A DNA stretch of 64,000 bases from UBA1268 sp002694955 (GTDB taxonomy: Bacteria; Planctomycetota; Planctomycetia; Pirellulales; UBA1268): contig JALCBP010000002.1 in NCBI GenBank assembly GCA_028066355.1, forward strand, positions 62,001-126,000, read 5' to 3'. The stretch's first letter is position 1, and the number at the start of each line of letters is the position of its first letter. Under the pieces are notes generated by a model, which made no database searches, was not told where the DNA came from, and saw nothing but the letters and a program-made list of their open reading frames with translations. Positions 36,425 through 45,546 of this stretch are shown piece by piece. The position numbers were made by a program, and so were the translations under genes.

Positions 36425-36967
36425 CTAGTTTCGTGAGGCTTCTGCATTCCATTTATGAAGAATGTTTTGGATGTCATCTCGGAGTTTCCCAGCCCTCTCG
36501 TACTCTTCAGCCTCTACCGCATGACGGATTTCTTTCCTCATTCCTATGACACTCGTAAGTTCCTCTGTGGATTCTGGAAGAGGCTCTCCTTCAAATGATT
36601 TCCTACGACGTGGTCGTCGACCCCGGTGCTGCACTTCTCCGTGGATGTTTGCAATCAGAGGCTCAAGCTCTTTTTCAAACTGCACATAATCATGCGGACA
36701 TCCGAGCCTTCCTTGGTTACGAAATTCAAAAAATGTAATACCGCACATATCACAAAATAGCTGGTCAATCTCAGAAAGTTCTTTCGCTGTTTGGTTAACA
36801 CCGAGAGGCCCGCTTGGGATGTCAGAGTCTTCCTGCTGCGAATCCGCCTCAGCCTGATTGAGATACACACGCGCATGATCTTCACAAAGGTGCAATTCGC
36901 GTACCCCACCATCTTCTACTTCAGTAATGTGAAACATTGCCTGTTTTTCGCATTGCTGGCATTGCAT
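36425..36967 (-). CDS. mcsA: McsA-like zinc-binding activator with UVR motif
   Basis: 180 residues from ATG 36967 (MQCQQCEKQAMFHITEVEDG); the track of the frame 12 codons further upstream shows no homology. Zinc-site residues: CQQC, CEDH, CDMC and CPHD. Two of the four CxxC knuckles of Bacillus McsA are therefore changed to C-x-x-H and C-x-x-D. The C-terminal UVR motif is EEYERAGKLRDDIQNI. Known: activates McsB arginine kinase. First gene of the mcsA-mcsB pair. Confidence 0.92.
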   Translation of the reverse strand: MQCQQCEKQAMFHITEVEDGGVRELHLCEDHARVYLNQAEADSQQEDSDIPSGPLGVNQTAKELSEIDQLFCDMCGITFFEFRNQGRLGCPHDYVQFEKELEPLIANIHGEVQHRGRRPRRRKSFEGEPLPESTEELTSVIGMRKEIRHAVEAEEYERAGKLRDDIQNILHKWNAEASRN

Positions 36968-37468
36968 AGCTTCGTCCCTTAGCACTCTTAAACACATCAA
37001 CAACCAGTTCTGTGAGTTCTACTCACAATATACCGAAGTCCTGTCTTGTTCCTTCAACAATATTATTACCATTCCTCAATGCAAAGCACACTAAACACTC
37101 CGCCAAGTACTACTTTTGCCCAAAAACCTGTCATGAGTATAGACTCTGGAAAAGTTCAGGTTTTCAACCGAAAATTCGCTGATTTATCACGTAATAATTC
37201 CACTACCTAATACCCAATCGAGACCACCCGGAATAGTGAACTACACTCTCCCATGGCGATACGAAAGAAAAACCAGACCATTCGAATGTCAACCAAAACG
37301 CTGGTTTTACAAGACACTAATCCTTCGCCAACAAAAACTGGTCCAACCAAAAGACAATTACAGCACTAAAAAGCAATCGTCCTCCCCATTGACTCCAACT
37401 AACTCATAGTCCCAAATAGGAACCATAACAATATAAAAACTGGTGGAAATAAATTAATCGATGCCCTC
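36968..37468. other. Intergenic region upstream of trpE with two long-loop inverted repeats
   Basis: About 500 bp between the divergent mcsA and trpE genes. It contains AAAACCTG (37123-37130) pairing with CAGGTTTT (37157-37164), and AAAACCAG (37269-37276) pairing with CTGGTTTT (37301-37308). Further copies of the AACTGG core lie nearer trpE. No ORF or known riboswitch was recognised. Confidence 0.5.
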
Positions 37469-39010
37469 ATGAATCATTTCCCGAACTTCAAATATTTCTC
37501 CGAGTTAGCACAAAAAGAAACCCTTATTCCGGTCTGCCGTCGTATTTTCGCAGACGCCCTTACGCCTCTCTCAGCTTTTGCTCGAATTGATACTGGCTCA
37601 GATGGTTGCCTCTTTGAAAGCGTAATTGGAGGAGAAAAGGTTGGGAGATACAGTTTTCTCGGGTCTGATCCATTTCTTCAGTTCGAGGCCCATGGGCCAG
37701 ACGTAACAATTCGACGCAAAGGATTACCTGATGAGAAACTTCACGTCGAAGATCCACTAGCTGAACTTGAGAGCCAGATGGAATGTTTTAGACCGGCTCG
37801 GCTCGACGAACTTCCACCTTTTACAAGCGGTGCTATTGGCTATGCGGCATATGATGCCATTCGATACGTAGAGAGTCTTCCGCACACACCCTCCGATGAC
37901 CTTGGCTTACCTGATATTTATTTTGCACTGTACGATCAACTCGTTGTCTTTGACCATGTTTCAAAATCTATAGATGTCGTTGCCTTGGCAAAAACTGTAG
38001 AGAAATCCCCAAAGGCCATAGAATCCGCGTATAAATCTGCGAAGAAGTGCGTGGACGACATTATTGAAAAGCTAAAGCAAGATTGTGGCTGGCCTCCTCT
38101 TCGCGACATACGTCCGCTCACCAGCCCAACCCAACCAATCCATAAAGCAAGTACAGCGAACCGGAGTAGAGATGACTATCTAGAGGCTGTTGAGAAGGCG
38201 GTCGACTACATTCATGCCGGCGACATCTTTCAGGTGGTGCTAAGTCGTCGGCTCTCAACACCATTTGATGCTTCTCCACTCGAGCTCTACCGCACACTTC
38301 GCGTGGTCAACCCCAGTCCATTCATGTTTTGCCTTCGCACACCATCCGCAACGCTTGTTGGAAGTTCACCCGAGATAATGGTTCGTGTTATGGACAGGAA
38401 AGTCACCGTCAGGCCCCTGGCAGGCACGCGGCCGCGTGGAGAAACCCCTGAAGAAGATGCCGACCTTGCTGCTGGGCTACTCGCCGATCCAAAAGAACGC
38501 GCTGAGCATGTCATGCTCATCGACCTCGGTCGAAATGACATCGGACGAGTCTCTGAGATTGGCTCAGTTGAACTCAGCGACATCATGACCATAGAGCGGT
38601 ATAGCCATGTTATGCATATAACAAGCAACGTGAATGGCAAACTCCTGCCCGAAGCTACTGCGTTCGATGCACTTCGCGCGTGCTTACCTGCTGGCACTGT
38701 ATCTGGAGCACCAAAGATTCGTGCAATGGAAATTATTGATGAACTCGAGCCCAACAAGCGGGGGCCCTACGCTGGAGCTGTTGGCTATATCGACTTTTGT
38801 GGATCAATGGACACCTGTATTGCCTTGCGCACGATTGTTATCACGAAAGGCAATGCGTACGTGCAGTCGGGAGCTGGGATTGTTGCAGACAGTCAACCTG
38901 AAAAGGAATTCGAAGAGACCCTTAACAAAGCGAAAGGGCTTCTGGTAGCAATTGAAATGACCAAGCAAAGGCTCAACGACAACGGCATTCAAAATGCAGG
39001 GAAACCATGA
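37469..39010 (+). CDS. trpE: Anthranilate synthase component I
   Basis: 513 residues. The N-terminal regulatory part includes LFESVIGGEKVGRYSFLG. The chorismate-binding core has DIFQVVLSRRLSTPF, PSPFMFCLRTP, GTRPRGETPEEDADLA, LIDLGRNDIGRVSE, PAGTVSGAPKIRAMEIID and the terminal SGAGIVADSQPEKEF. Known: with TrpG makes anthranilate from chorismate and glutamine, the first step of tryptophan synthesis, usually feedback-inhibited by Trp. No trpG nearby. Its stop overlaps the next start (ATGA), coupling it to the ABC ATPase. Confidence 0.96.
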   Translation: MNHFPNFKYFSELAQKETLIPVCRRIFADALTPLSAFARIDTGSDGCLFESVIGGEKVGRYSFLGSDPFLQFEAHGPDVTIRRKGLPDEKLHVEDPLAELESQMECFRPARLDELPPFTSGAIGYAAYDAIRYVESLPHTPSDDLGLPDIYFALYDQLVVFDHVSKSIDVVALAKTVEKSPKAIESAYKSAKKCVDDIIEKLKQDCGWPPLRDIRPLTSPTQPIHKASTANRSRDDYLEAVEKAVDYIHAGDIFQVVLSRRLSTPFDASPLELYRTLRVVNPSPFMFCLRTPSATLVGSSPEIMVRVMDRKVTVRPLAGTRPRGETPEEDADLAAGLLADPKERAEHVMLIDLGRNDIGRVSEIGSVELSDIMTIERYSHVMHITSNVNGKLLPEATAFDALRACLPAGTVSGAPKIRAMEIIDELEPNKRGPYAGAVGYIDFCGSMDTCIALRTIVITKGNAYVQSGAGIVADSQPEKEFEETLNKAKGLLVAIEMTKQRLNDNGIQNAGKP

Positions 39011-39912
39011 TTGTGCTCGAACAAGTTACTGTCCAGCGACAGGGCGTCATCGCATTAAATCACTTCACACACACAATTCATCCTGGGCAATCTGTTGCTG
39101 TCATCGGCCCAACTGGATCAGGTAAAACCACGCTCCTTGAAGCTATTGCCACTTTGCTCCCCATTCAGTCTGGCAACATATCATTCGCAGACTTCGCGTC
39201 AACGACAGATTCGCCTCGTGCTGAACAACTCATTGGCTTCGTACCCCACTGCATCACAACATGGCCAATGATCCGAGCAGATGAATGTCTCAAGTTATTT
39301 GCAATCGAGTCAGGAATCCCAGCAAAAGAAATAAATGCCGCCGTCAACCGCGTGTTGGAAGAGGTTTCTCTGGCTAATTTACGGGGGCATCGAATTGATA
39401 CGTTCTCCTCTGGCCAAAGCAAGCGATTACTCATTGCTAGAGCGTTACTGGGTGAACCCCACATCTTACTGCTAGACAACCCATATGCTGGTCTCGATCC
39501 TGATGGCTATCAGGTCATCGACCGACTGATTGCAAATGCACAACTCACAGGTCGCATCATTCTTGCTGCTTTCAATGACGCGAACGTCCCAGAAACTTTC
39601 ACTGACCTGCTTGTTCTAAATGACGGACAGAAAGTAATCGCCGGCCGTTTTCAGCCAGAATTTTTCACTGAAGTAAACCAGTGGAAAGTTCGCCTTAAAT
39701 GTCCATCGTCTGCTTCACAAGCGGCCAAGGCTATCTCCCACCTCACACTTTCGAGTACCATCGTGGACGAGGATTTTTTAATTTGCGATGTATCAACTGA
39801 CCGTGGACCAATTGACGAGGCCATCGCGATACTGATAAAGGCAGACTGCCCACTTGAATCCTGTACTTATGATCCGCCATGGCCTGCTCAGGTCTTGAAT
39901 TCACTTACGTAA
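39007..39912 (+). CDS. ABC-transporter ATPase subunit with altered catalytic residues
   Basis: 301 residues, overlapping the trpE stop by 4 nt. Walker A GPTGSGKTT (34-42) and the signature FSSGQSKRL (133-141) are normal. Walker B reads LLLDNPYAGLDP, so the catalytic Glu after Asp157 is Asn158. The usual H-loop His is replaced in IILAAFNDANV (about 185-195). About 85 extra residues follow the nucleotide-binding core, as in ABC-2 type export ATPases. Known: both residues are needed for fast ATP hydrolysis, so this protein may bind but hardly hydrolyse ATP. No membrane partner is encoded next to it. Confidence 0.92.
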   Translation: MIVLEQVTVQRQGVIALNHFTHTIHPGQSVAVIGPTGSGKTTLLEAIATLLPIQSGNISFADFASTTDSPRAEQLIGFVPHCITTWPMIRADECLKLFAIESGIPAKEINAAVNRVLEEVSLANLRGHRIDTFSSGQSKRLLIARALLGEPHILLLDNPYAGLDPDGYQVIDRLIANAQLTGRIILAAFNDANVPETFTDLLVLNDGQKVIAGRFQPEFFTEVNQWKVRLKCPSSASQAAKAISHLTLSSTIVDEDFLICDVSTDRGPIDEAIAILIKADCPLESCTYDPPWPAQVLNSLT

Positions 39913-39929
39913 GATGAACCCACATGGGC

Positions 39930-40763
39930 TCAACTGACGCGACAGGCCTCGACAAGTTTTCGAACAAAATCACCTGCATTTTCAGACACAGAACTTTTGC
40001 CTTGAGCCTGTTCAACACAACGGACAACTGCTGAGCCGACGATTACACCATCAGCTACTGTAGCAACCTCTCGTGCCTGATCAGCAGTTGATATCCCAAA
40101 CCCTACCAGTATTGGCACATCCGACTCTTCACGTAACCACTGAATACGTTCAACAAGGTTTTCTGGCAAGGCAGTCCGCTCTCCCGTCACTCCCGCAACC
40201 GATACACAGTAAAGAAATCCTGTAGAGCGTTTTGCGATTTCTCGAGCACGCTCTGGTGGAGTTGTGGGTGTCACGAGTCGTACAAGAGCAAGGCCAGCCA
40301 GCCGACACTGCGTGTCTAGTTCATCAGACTCTTCTAATGGCAAGTCAGGAACTACGAAACCTGCCAAACCACTTTCCTGCCCACGCTTTACAAATGCCTC
40401 GATTCCACTCCGGAATATAAGTGAATAGCTGGCCATCGCCAGCAAGGGCATCGCGTATGATTTGGAAAATTCAGCCACGATGTCGAACATGTTTGTGAGG
40501 GTCATACCCGCGTCCAGCGCGCGGGTGTACGAGGCCTGTATCACCGGCCCGTCAGCAATCGGATCACTGTAAGGAACACCAAGCTCACAACACGTTGCTC
40601 CAGCTGCACAAATCGAACGTAAAATAGCCGCAGTCGATTGTCCATCCGGGTCGCCAGCTGTAACAAAGGGTGCGACAGCGCGACGCGAATCGGCCTTGCA
40701 CTGGGCAAACGCATCGCCCAGCATTTCAATTCCTGTTTTTCTGTTGCTATCTCTGGCGGTCAT
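39930..40763 (-). CDS. trpA: Tryptophan synthase alpha chain
   Basis: 277 residues. Catalytic Glu and Asp lie in CCELGVPYSDPIADGPVIQ; the phosphate-binding region has VGFGISTADQAREV. Known: cleaves indole-3-glycerol phosphate to indole and glyceraldehyde-3-phosphate, passing indole to TrpB. It follows trpB by 69 bp on the same strand, reversing the common trpB-trpA overlap only in spacing. It converges on the trpE unit. Confidence 0.96.
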   Translation of the reverse strand: MTARDSNRKTGIEMLGDAFAQCKADSRRAVAPFVTAGDPDGQSTAAILRSICAAGATCCELGVPYSDPIADGPVIQASYTRALDAGMTLTNMFDIVAEFSKSYAMPLLAMASYSLIFRSGIEAFVKRGQESGLAGFVVPDLPLEESDELDTQCRLAGLALVRLVTPTTPPERAREIAKRSTGFLYCVSVAGVTGERTALPENLVERIQWLREESDVPILVGFGISTADQAREVATVADGVIVGSAVVRCVEQAQGKSSVSENAGDFVRKLVEACRVS

Positions 40764-40832
40764 TTACTGTCTAACTCTTTTTTTAATAAAAATGCTTTAA
40801 GAAAAGACACCGGTAGTAAAACGTTTGATTCA

Positions 40833-42059
40833 TCACTCGTGCCCACGCAACCTTGCTATCTCAGCAGCATCTTTATCCCCACGACCTGACATACACACGA
40901 CTAGGATTTCATCAGGACGCATTTTTGAAGCAGCTTCAACGGCCCATGCGAGGGCATGCGACGTTTCAAGTGCTGGAAGAACCCCCTCGTGTTGGGCCAC
41001 CATATCAAAGGCATCAAGGGCAGCAGAATCAGTTACGCTGGTGTAGTCAACGCGACCAGAATCTCGCCAGAAACTGTGTTCCGGGCCAACGCCTGGATAA
41101 TCGAGGCCTGCCGACACTGAGTGTACATCAGATGTCTGACCATCTGTGTCCTGCAGTACATAACTAAGACTGCCATGAAGAATGCCTGGCGTCCCGTAGG
41201 TGAGGGGAGCGGCATGTTCACCGTCGCCGCTCGATCGGCCTCCTGCCTCAACGCCAACAAGACGCACTTCTGGGCAATCAACAAAGGGATAGAACATGCC
41301 GGCTGCGTTACTGCCACCACCAACGCACGCCACAACAGTATCAGGGAGCCTGCCGAAGATACTTTTACAGCAATCTATTGTCTCACGTCCAATTACTGAC
41401 TGAAAATCACGAACAATACGCGGGAATGGATGAGGCCCTACCACCGACCCAATTATGTAGTGCGTTGTTTCGACTGATGCCATCCAGTCTCGCATTGCTT
41501 CATTAATTGCATCCCGCAACGTACGAGAACCACTTTCTACCGGCCGAACTTCCGCACCCATTAACTTCATCGTTCGAACGTTAGGGGACTGGCGACGCAC
41601 ATCCTCTGATCCCATATAGACAACGCATTCGAGCCCAAACCGCGCGCAAGCTGTTGCCGTTGCTACACCATGCTGGCCAGCCCCGGTCTCAGCAATAATT
41701 CGGCGTTTGCCCATCCGCATGGCTAAAAGTGCTTGGCCCAGCGTATTATTAATCTTATGTGCCCCTGTGTGACTCAGGTCTTCCCGCTTAAAGTAGATCT
41801 GCGCACCACCCGCTTTCTCAGTAAGCCTGCGGGCAAAAAGCAAGGGTGTAGGACGCCCAACAAAGGCGGCAAATAATCCGTTGAGTTCACTGATAAAATC
41901 TGGATCGGCGATAGCCTCGTCATAAGCTTTCTCCAACTGATTCAATGCCGCTGAAAGTGTCTCAGGCACATACCGTCCACCAAATTGACCAAAGCGACCA
42001 AGGCTATCGGGCACAGATGAGAGTTTCTTTTCGACAGTCTCAGCAGGAACACTATGCAT
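40833..42059 (-). CDS. trpB: Tryptophan synthase beta chain
   Basis: 408 residues, with GGAG 6 nt before the ATG. PLP lysine in HTGAHKINNTLGQALLA; phosphate-binding GGGSNAAGMF; SAGLDYPGVGPEH near the C-terminus. The N-terminus FGQFGGRYVPETL is of the TrpB1 type that pairs with TrpA. Known: condenses indole with serine to tryptophan. Transcribed with trpA. Confidence 0.97.
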   Translation of the reverse strand: MHSVPAETVEKKLSSVPDSLGRFGQFGGRYVPETLSAALNQLEKAYDEAIADPDFISELNGLFAAFVGRPTPLLFARRLTEKAGGAQIYFKREDLSHTGAHKINNTLGQALLAMRMGKRRIIAETGAGQHGVATATACARFGLECVVYMGSEDVRRQSPNVRTMKLMGAEVRPVESGSRTLRDAINEAMRDWMASVETTHYIIGSVVGPHPFPRIVRDFQSVIGRETIDCCKSIFGRLPDTVVACVGGGSNAAGMFYPFVDCPEVRLVGVEAGGRSSGDGEHAAPLTYGTPGILHGSLSYVLQDTDGQTSDVHSVSAGLDYPGVGPEHSFWRDSGRVDYTSVTDSAALDAFDMVAQHEGVLPALETSHALAWAVEAASKMRPDEILVVCMSGRGDKDAAEIARLRGHE

Positions 42060-42212
42060 TCAAAACTCCAAACATTTAAACACGCCTTTTGAGTAACACC
42101 CTATGATTTAGCTTCATATAAGATGACGAAAATCGACTGACACTTGATTGTAGCCTCCTTTTATAATTTTTGACCTAGCGAATCTTATCTTTTCCTCGTA
42201 TTCCGTTGATCG

Positions 42213-43058
42213 ATGCCAGAACTCCCGGAAGTAGAAACGATGTGCCGCGGAATAGCTTGTTTCCGTGGAGAAGTCATTGCAACTACTCAGTTTCCACGAC
42301 TCACCCAAAAGCCATCGCCAATCAACCCGCCGCCGAAAAATATGGCAGCCAAACTTCATCACGCACGTATCCTGGATATCACACGTCTTGGCAAACGGGC
42401 TGTTCTCCGGATACGAAAAAACGAAGACGACATGGATTCATTCTTGGTTTTTGAACCGCGGATGACTGGACTACTTCTCAGAGTATCACCTCCAACGCAC
42501 CAGCATGTACGACTGATAGTTAAAACAAAACAGAAGCATCCACTCATTTTTTGGGATCGACGTGGATTGGGGACAATCACTTTGTTTGATAAACCAAGGT
42601 TTGAATCTCGATTCGGCAGCCACGCGATAGGTCCTGATGCCCTTATCATCAGTGGAACTACCTTATATAAGAGAATCCAACCTTCAAGGCGTTACATAAA
42701 AGTTGCACTCCTCGACCAGAAGATACTTTCCGGTGTGGGCAATATCTACGCTTCAGAAATTCTGCATGAGGCCAAAATTGATCCCCGTACAAGATGCCAC
42801 AGGTTGACCCAGTCTGCCTGCGATCGCATTGCAGCAGCATGCTCTCGAATACTCCACCAAGCGATCAAATTTGAGGGTTCATCTATCGGTGATGAAACAT
42901 ACAGAACAGCTGACAATCGGCCCGGTAGATACCAGCGATTTCACAAGGTGTACGGGCGCTCGGAAAATGAGTGTTTTCGGTGTAGCACTACAATCAAGCG
43001 CATTATTCAATTGCAGCGATCAACTTTTTTTTGTCCCCAATGCCAACGCCGGCTCTGA
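42213..43058 (+). CDS. mutM: Formamidopyrimidine-DNA glycosylase (Fpg/MutM)
   Basis: 281 residues. Starts MPELPEVET with the catalytic Pro (after Met removal) and Glu; LGKRAVLRI holds the conserved Lys61. Helix-two-turn-helix region ILSGVGNIYASEIL. C-terminal zinc finger with CFRC and FFCPQCQ. Known: removes 8-oxoguanine and formamidopyrimidines in base-excision repair. Stand-alone gene. Confidence 0.96.
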   Translation: MPELPEVETMCRGIACFRGEVIATTQFPRLTQKPSPINPPPKNMAAKLHHARILDITRLGKRAVLRIRKNEDDMDSFLVFEPRMTGLLLRVSPPTHQHVRLIVKTKQKHPLIFWDRRGLGTITLFDKPRFESRFGSHAIGPDALIISGTTLYKRIQPSRRYIKVALLDQKILSGVGNIYASEILHEAKIDPRTRCHRLTQSACDRIAAACSRILHQAIKFEGSSIGDETYRTADNRPGRYQRFHKVYGRSENECFRCSTTIKRIIQLQRSTFFCPQCQRRL

Positions 43059-43217
43059 TTTATCATTCCTGTTATCATTGAATAGCTGGTATCCTTGATT
43101 CCCGGCTTGACGATCTCCCTGCAAATAATTTAAGTGAGAAGATACACGCAGCCCACTTGGCTTACCACCTCGTGCATGATGAAAAATGTGAACGGAAATA
43201 CTAAAGGAGTTTCTACT

Positions 43218-44243
43218 ATGCCCTCTACACCAAAAAACCGAGTGAGCTCACGGAGAAAATTTCTCACACATACTTCTGCAGCACTCAGCGTTTCTTCACT
43301 ACTCCGTAACGCTGATTGGTGTAAAGCGTATGCTGCTGAGGCAACACAGTCTTCAACAGCTGAAACTCTCGCTGGAGAGCTTCATGCCTCACTGACACCA
43401 TCTCAGCGAACACAGGTCTGCTTCCCATGGGATTACAAGCATCCTAAATATGGACTGCTTCGCACGAGAGTCGCAAACAATTGGCAGTCAAGCAAACCGG
43501 AAATTGCGAGTGATTTTTTCACACCGTCTCAACAAGGAATGATTCGTAAAATTTTTGAAGGCCTTATTACTCCGAAATGGCAACCTCTTTTTGATAAACA
43601 ATTAGAAGATGACTGTGGCGGATTTGGTTATTCACAAAGCGTATCGCTTCTTGGTGAGCCAGGGAGTGGAAAATTTCAATTTCTATTGACTGGGCGGCAC
43701 ATGACGTTGCGGTGTGATGGCGACTCTGCTGATCATGTTGCGTTTGGTGGACCTATCTTCTATGGACATGACACTGGTAGCTTTACTGAAGAGCCTACTC
43801 ACCCTGGCAACGTCTTTTGGCCTCAGGCAATTGCAGCAAACAAGGTGTATGCAATGCTCGACAAGCACCAGCAAGCCGAGTCACTCGTTCAGCGTTCACC
43901 GAAAGAAAACGCTATAAGCTTCCACGGTAAGACCGAGCGACCAGGCCTTTCAGTCAAAGAACTTAATGACGGTCAGAGGGAAGAACTGAATAATGTTCTC
44001 AAACTCCTTCTTGAGCCATTTCGACCTAGTGACCAAGCAGAGGTCGACAGGTGCCTCGCCTCACAGGGTGGGATTGACGCATGCCGCTTAACGTTTTACC
44101 AGCAGAAAGACCTTGGTAATGATGGAGTCTGGGACAACTGGCGTCTTGAGGGCCCGTCTTTTGTCTGGCATTTCAGAGGATCACCACACGTTCACGTTTG
44201 GGTAAATATCGCTGATAGCCCTCAGGTTCCTACAAATGCATGA
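43218..44243 (+). CDS. Tat-exported DUF3500-like protein
   Basis: 341 residues from ATG 43218 (AAAGGAG 8 nt upstream; a start at 43134 would add 28 residues without a site). The twin-arginine motif is SSRRKFLTHTS, then a weakly hydrophobic segment. The body matches my memory of DUF3500 proteins (FLLTGRHMTLRCDGDSADHV, AFGGPIFYGHD, HPGNVFW, GPSFVWHFRGSPHVHVWV). Function of the family is unknown. The stop overlaps the ThiO-like gene by 8 nt, so the two are translationally coupled. Confidence 0.85.
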   Translation: MPSTPKNRVSSRRKFLTHTSAALSVSSLLRNADWCKAYAAEATQSSTAETLAGELHASLTPSQRTQVCFPWDYKHPKYGLLRTRVANNWQSSKPEIASDFFTPSQQGMIRKIFEGLITPKWQPLFDKQLEDDCGGFGYSQSVSLLGEPGSGKFQFLLTGRHMTLRCDGDSADHVAFGGPIFYGHDTGSFTEEPTHPGNVFWPQAIAANKVYAMLDKHQQAESLVQRSPKENAISFHGKTERPGLSVKELNDGQREELNNVLKLLLEPFRPSDQAEVDRCLASQGGIDACRLTFYQQKDLGNDGVWDNWRLEGPSFVWHFRGSPHVHVWVNIADSPQVPTNA

Positions 44244-45414
44244 TTGCTGTATTGTTGGGGGCGGCGTCATCGGTCTCTCGATAGCATGGGAACTTGCTAG
44301 ACGCGGCCAATCTGTGTCCGTTCTCAGTTGGGATCCGCCTCAAAATCGTGCAAGTTGGGCAGCAGCCGGCATTTTTCCAGCCCAACCACAAGACACGAGC
44401 GTTCAACTTAAAGGAACACCCATTGAGCAACTAACTCAATACAGCGATCGACTCCACCGCCAATGGGCAAAATCACTTCTTGAAGAAACCGGGATAGACA
44501 ACGGGTTTCGGCGCTGCGGCAGCCTTGCTCTTGCAACCACAACAAAAACAGAATCCGACATTCTGAACTGCGTAGAAAACTGGAAACGGCTACACGTAGA
44601 ACATAAATCCATCTCAGCAAAGGATGTGAGAGAACTAGAACCTGCGATTAACAGTGAATTTATTGCTGACCGCATGAGAAGTGCGTATTACCTCCCGAAC
44701 GAGTCACAAGTCAGACCTCCTCGGCACCTAAAAGCCTTGCGAGAGGCTTGCTTGAGACGCGGGGTAGAGATAGTAGATAACGCACGGGTCAAAAATTTTA
44801 TTTTTGATTCTGATCAAATTGTTTCGGTAAATGTTGAAGGCCAAGACTTGGCTTGTTGCTCGATGCATGCCGCCACATTTTGTATTGCTGCAGGCGCAAG
44901 GTCAGAGAGTTTACTTCAAAAGCTCCACCTCAGCCTGCCTACAAGGCCATGGAGAGGCCAGATTTTATTGCATAAGACTGATCCTGGCACAGTTCGTCAT
45001 ATAATTAATATTGGTTCCGGACTTGACTACATAATTCCTCGGGACGACGGCCATCTCCTCATCGGATCAACAATTGAAGATGTTGGTTTCGATCTATCAA
45101 ATACACCCTTTTCTCTTAATCGACTGGGCACACTTGCCAGTGAACTTTTCTCCTATTTGAGATCTCACCAACCAAAGAAATCGTGGGCCGGACTAAGACC
45201 GGGATCACCTGATGGGCTTCCAACCATTGGACGCGTGCCCACGCTAGACAACGCATGGCTTGCAACTGGACATTACCGCTCGGGTTTTCACCTTTCCACG
45301 GGTACAGCCCAACTGATTGCTAATTCAATGTGTGGAATCTCAAGCGAAGTGCAGCTCGACTTCTTTTCCGCTGAACGAGCTGGGCTTGAAGCCCCCTCAA
45401 GACTCGTCTCATGA
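44236..45414 (+). CDS. thiO: FAD-dependent amine oxidase, glycine oxidase ThiO type
   Basis: 392 residues. Dinucleotide fold CCIVGGGVIGLSIAWELARRG at the very N-terminus; substrate-domain segments PTRPWRGQILLHK and SGLDYIIPRDDGHLLIGST; C-terminal FAD contact WAGLRPGSPDGLPTIGRV and ATGHYRSGFHLS. Known: ThiO makes dehydroglycine for the thiazole of thiamine in aerobic bacteria. No other thi gene is in the window, so another D-amino-acid/glycine oxidase of the DAO family is possible. Coupled to the upstream DUF3500-like gene. Confidence 0.85.
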   Translation: MHDCCIVGGGVIGLSIAWELARRGQSVSVLSWDPPQNRASWAAAGIFPAQPQDTSVQLKGTPIEQLTQYSDRLHRQWAKSLLEETGIDNGFRRCGSLALATTTKTESDILNCVENWKRLHVEHKSISAKDVRELEPAINSEFIADRMRSAYYLPNESQVRPPRHLKALREACLRRGVEIVDNARVKNFIFDSDQIVSVNVEGQDLACCSMHAATFCIAAGARSESLLQKLHLSLPTRPWRGQILLHKTDPGTVRHIINIGSGLDYIIPRDDGHLLIGSTIEDVGFDLSNTPFSLNRLGTLASELFSYLRSHQPKKSWAGLRPGSPDGLPTIGRVPTLDNAWLATGHYRSGFHLSTGTAQLIANSMCGISSEVQLDFFSAERAGLEAPSRLVS

Positions 45415-45546
45415 CAGTTGTCGATGAACAAACTCCTCGATGAAGTCAGCTAATGGTATGGGGCGAGGTTTCTTGCGAAGGATCTGTCGCTTAAACGCGC
45501 ATAAAAGTCGAATGCACAATACATTAATGGATTGAACAAAATGGGG

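Noticed and set aside
37430..37468. A trp leader peptide (tandem Trp codons in AACTGGTGGAAATAA just before trpE)
   Set aside because: The frame carrying the two Trp codons has a stop six codons earlier and no start codon in between, so it cannot be translated as a leader.
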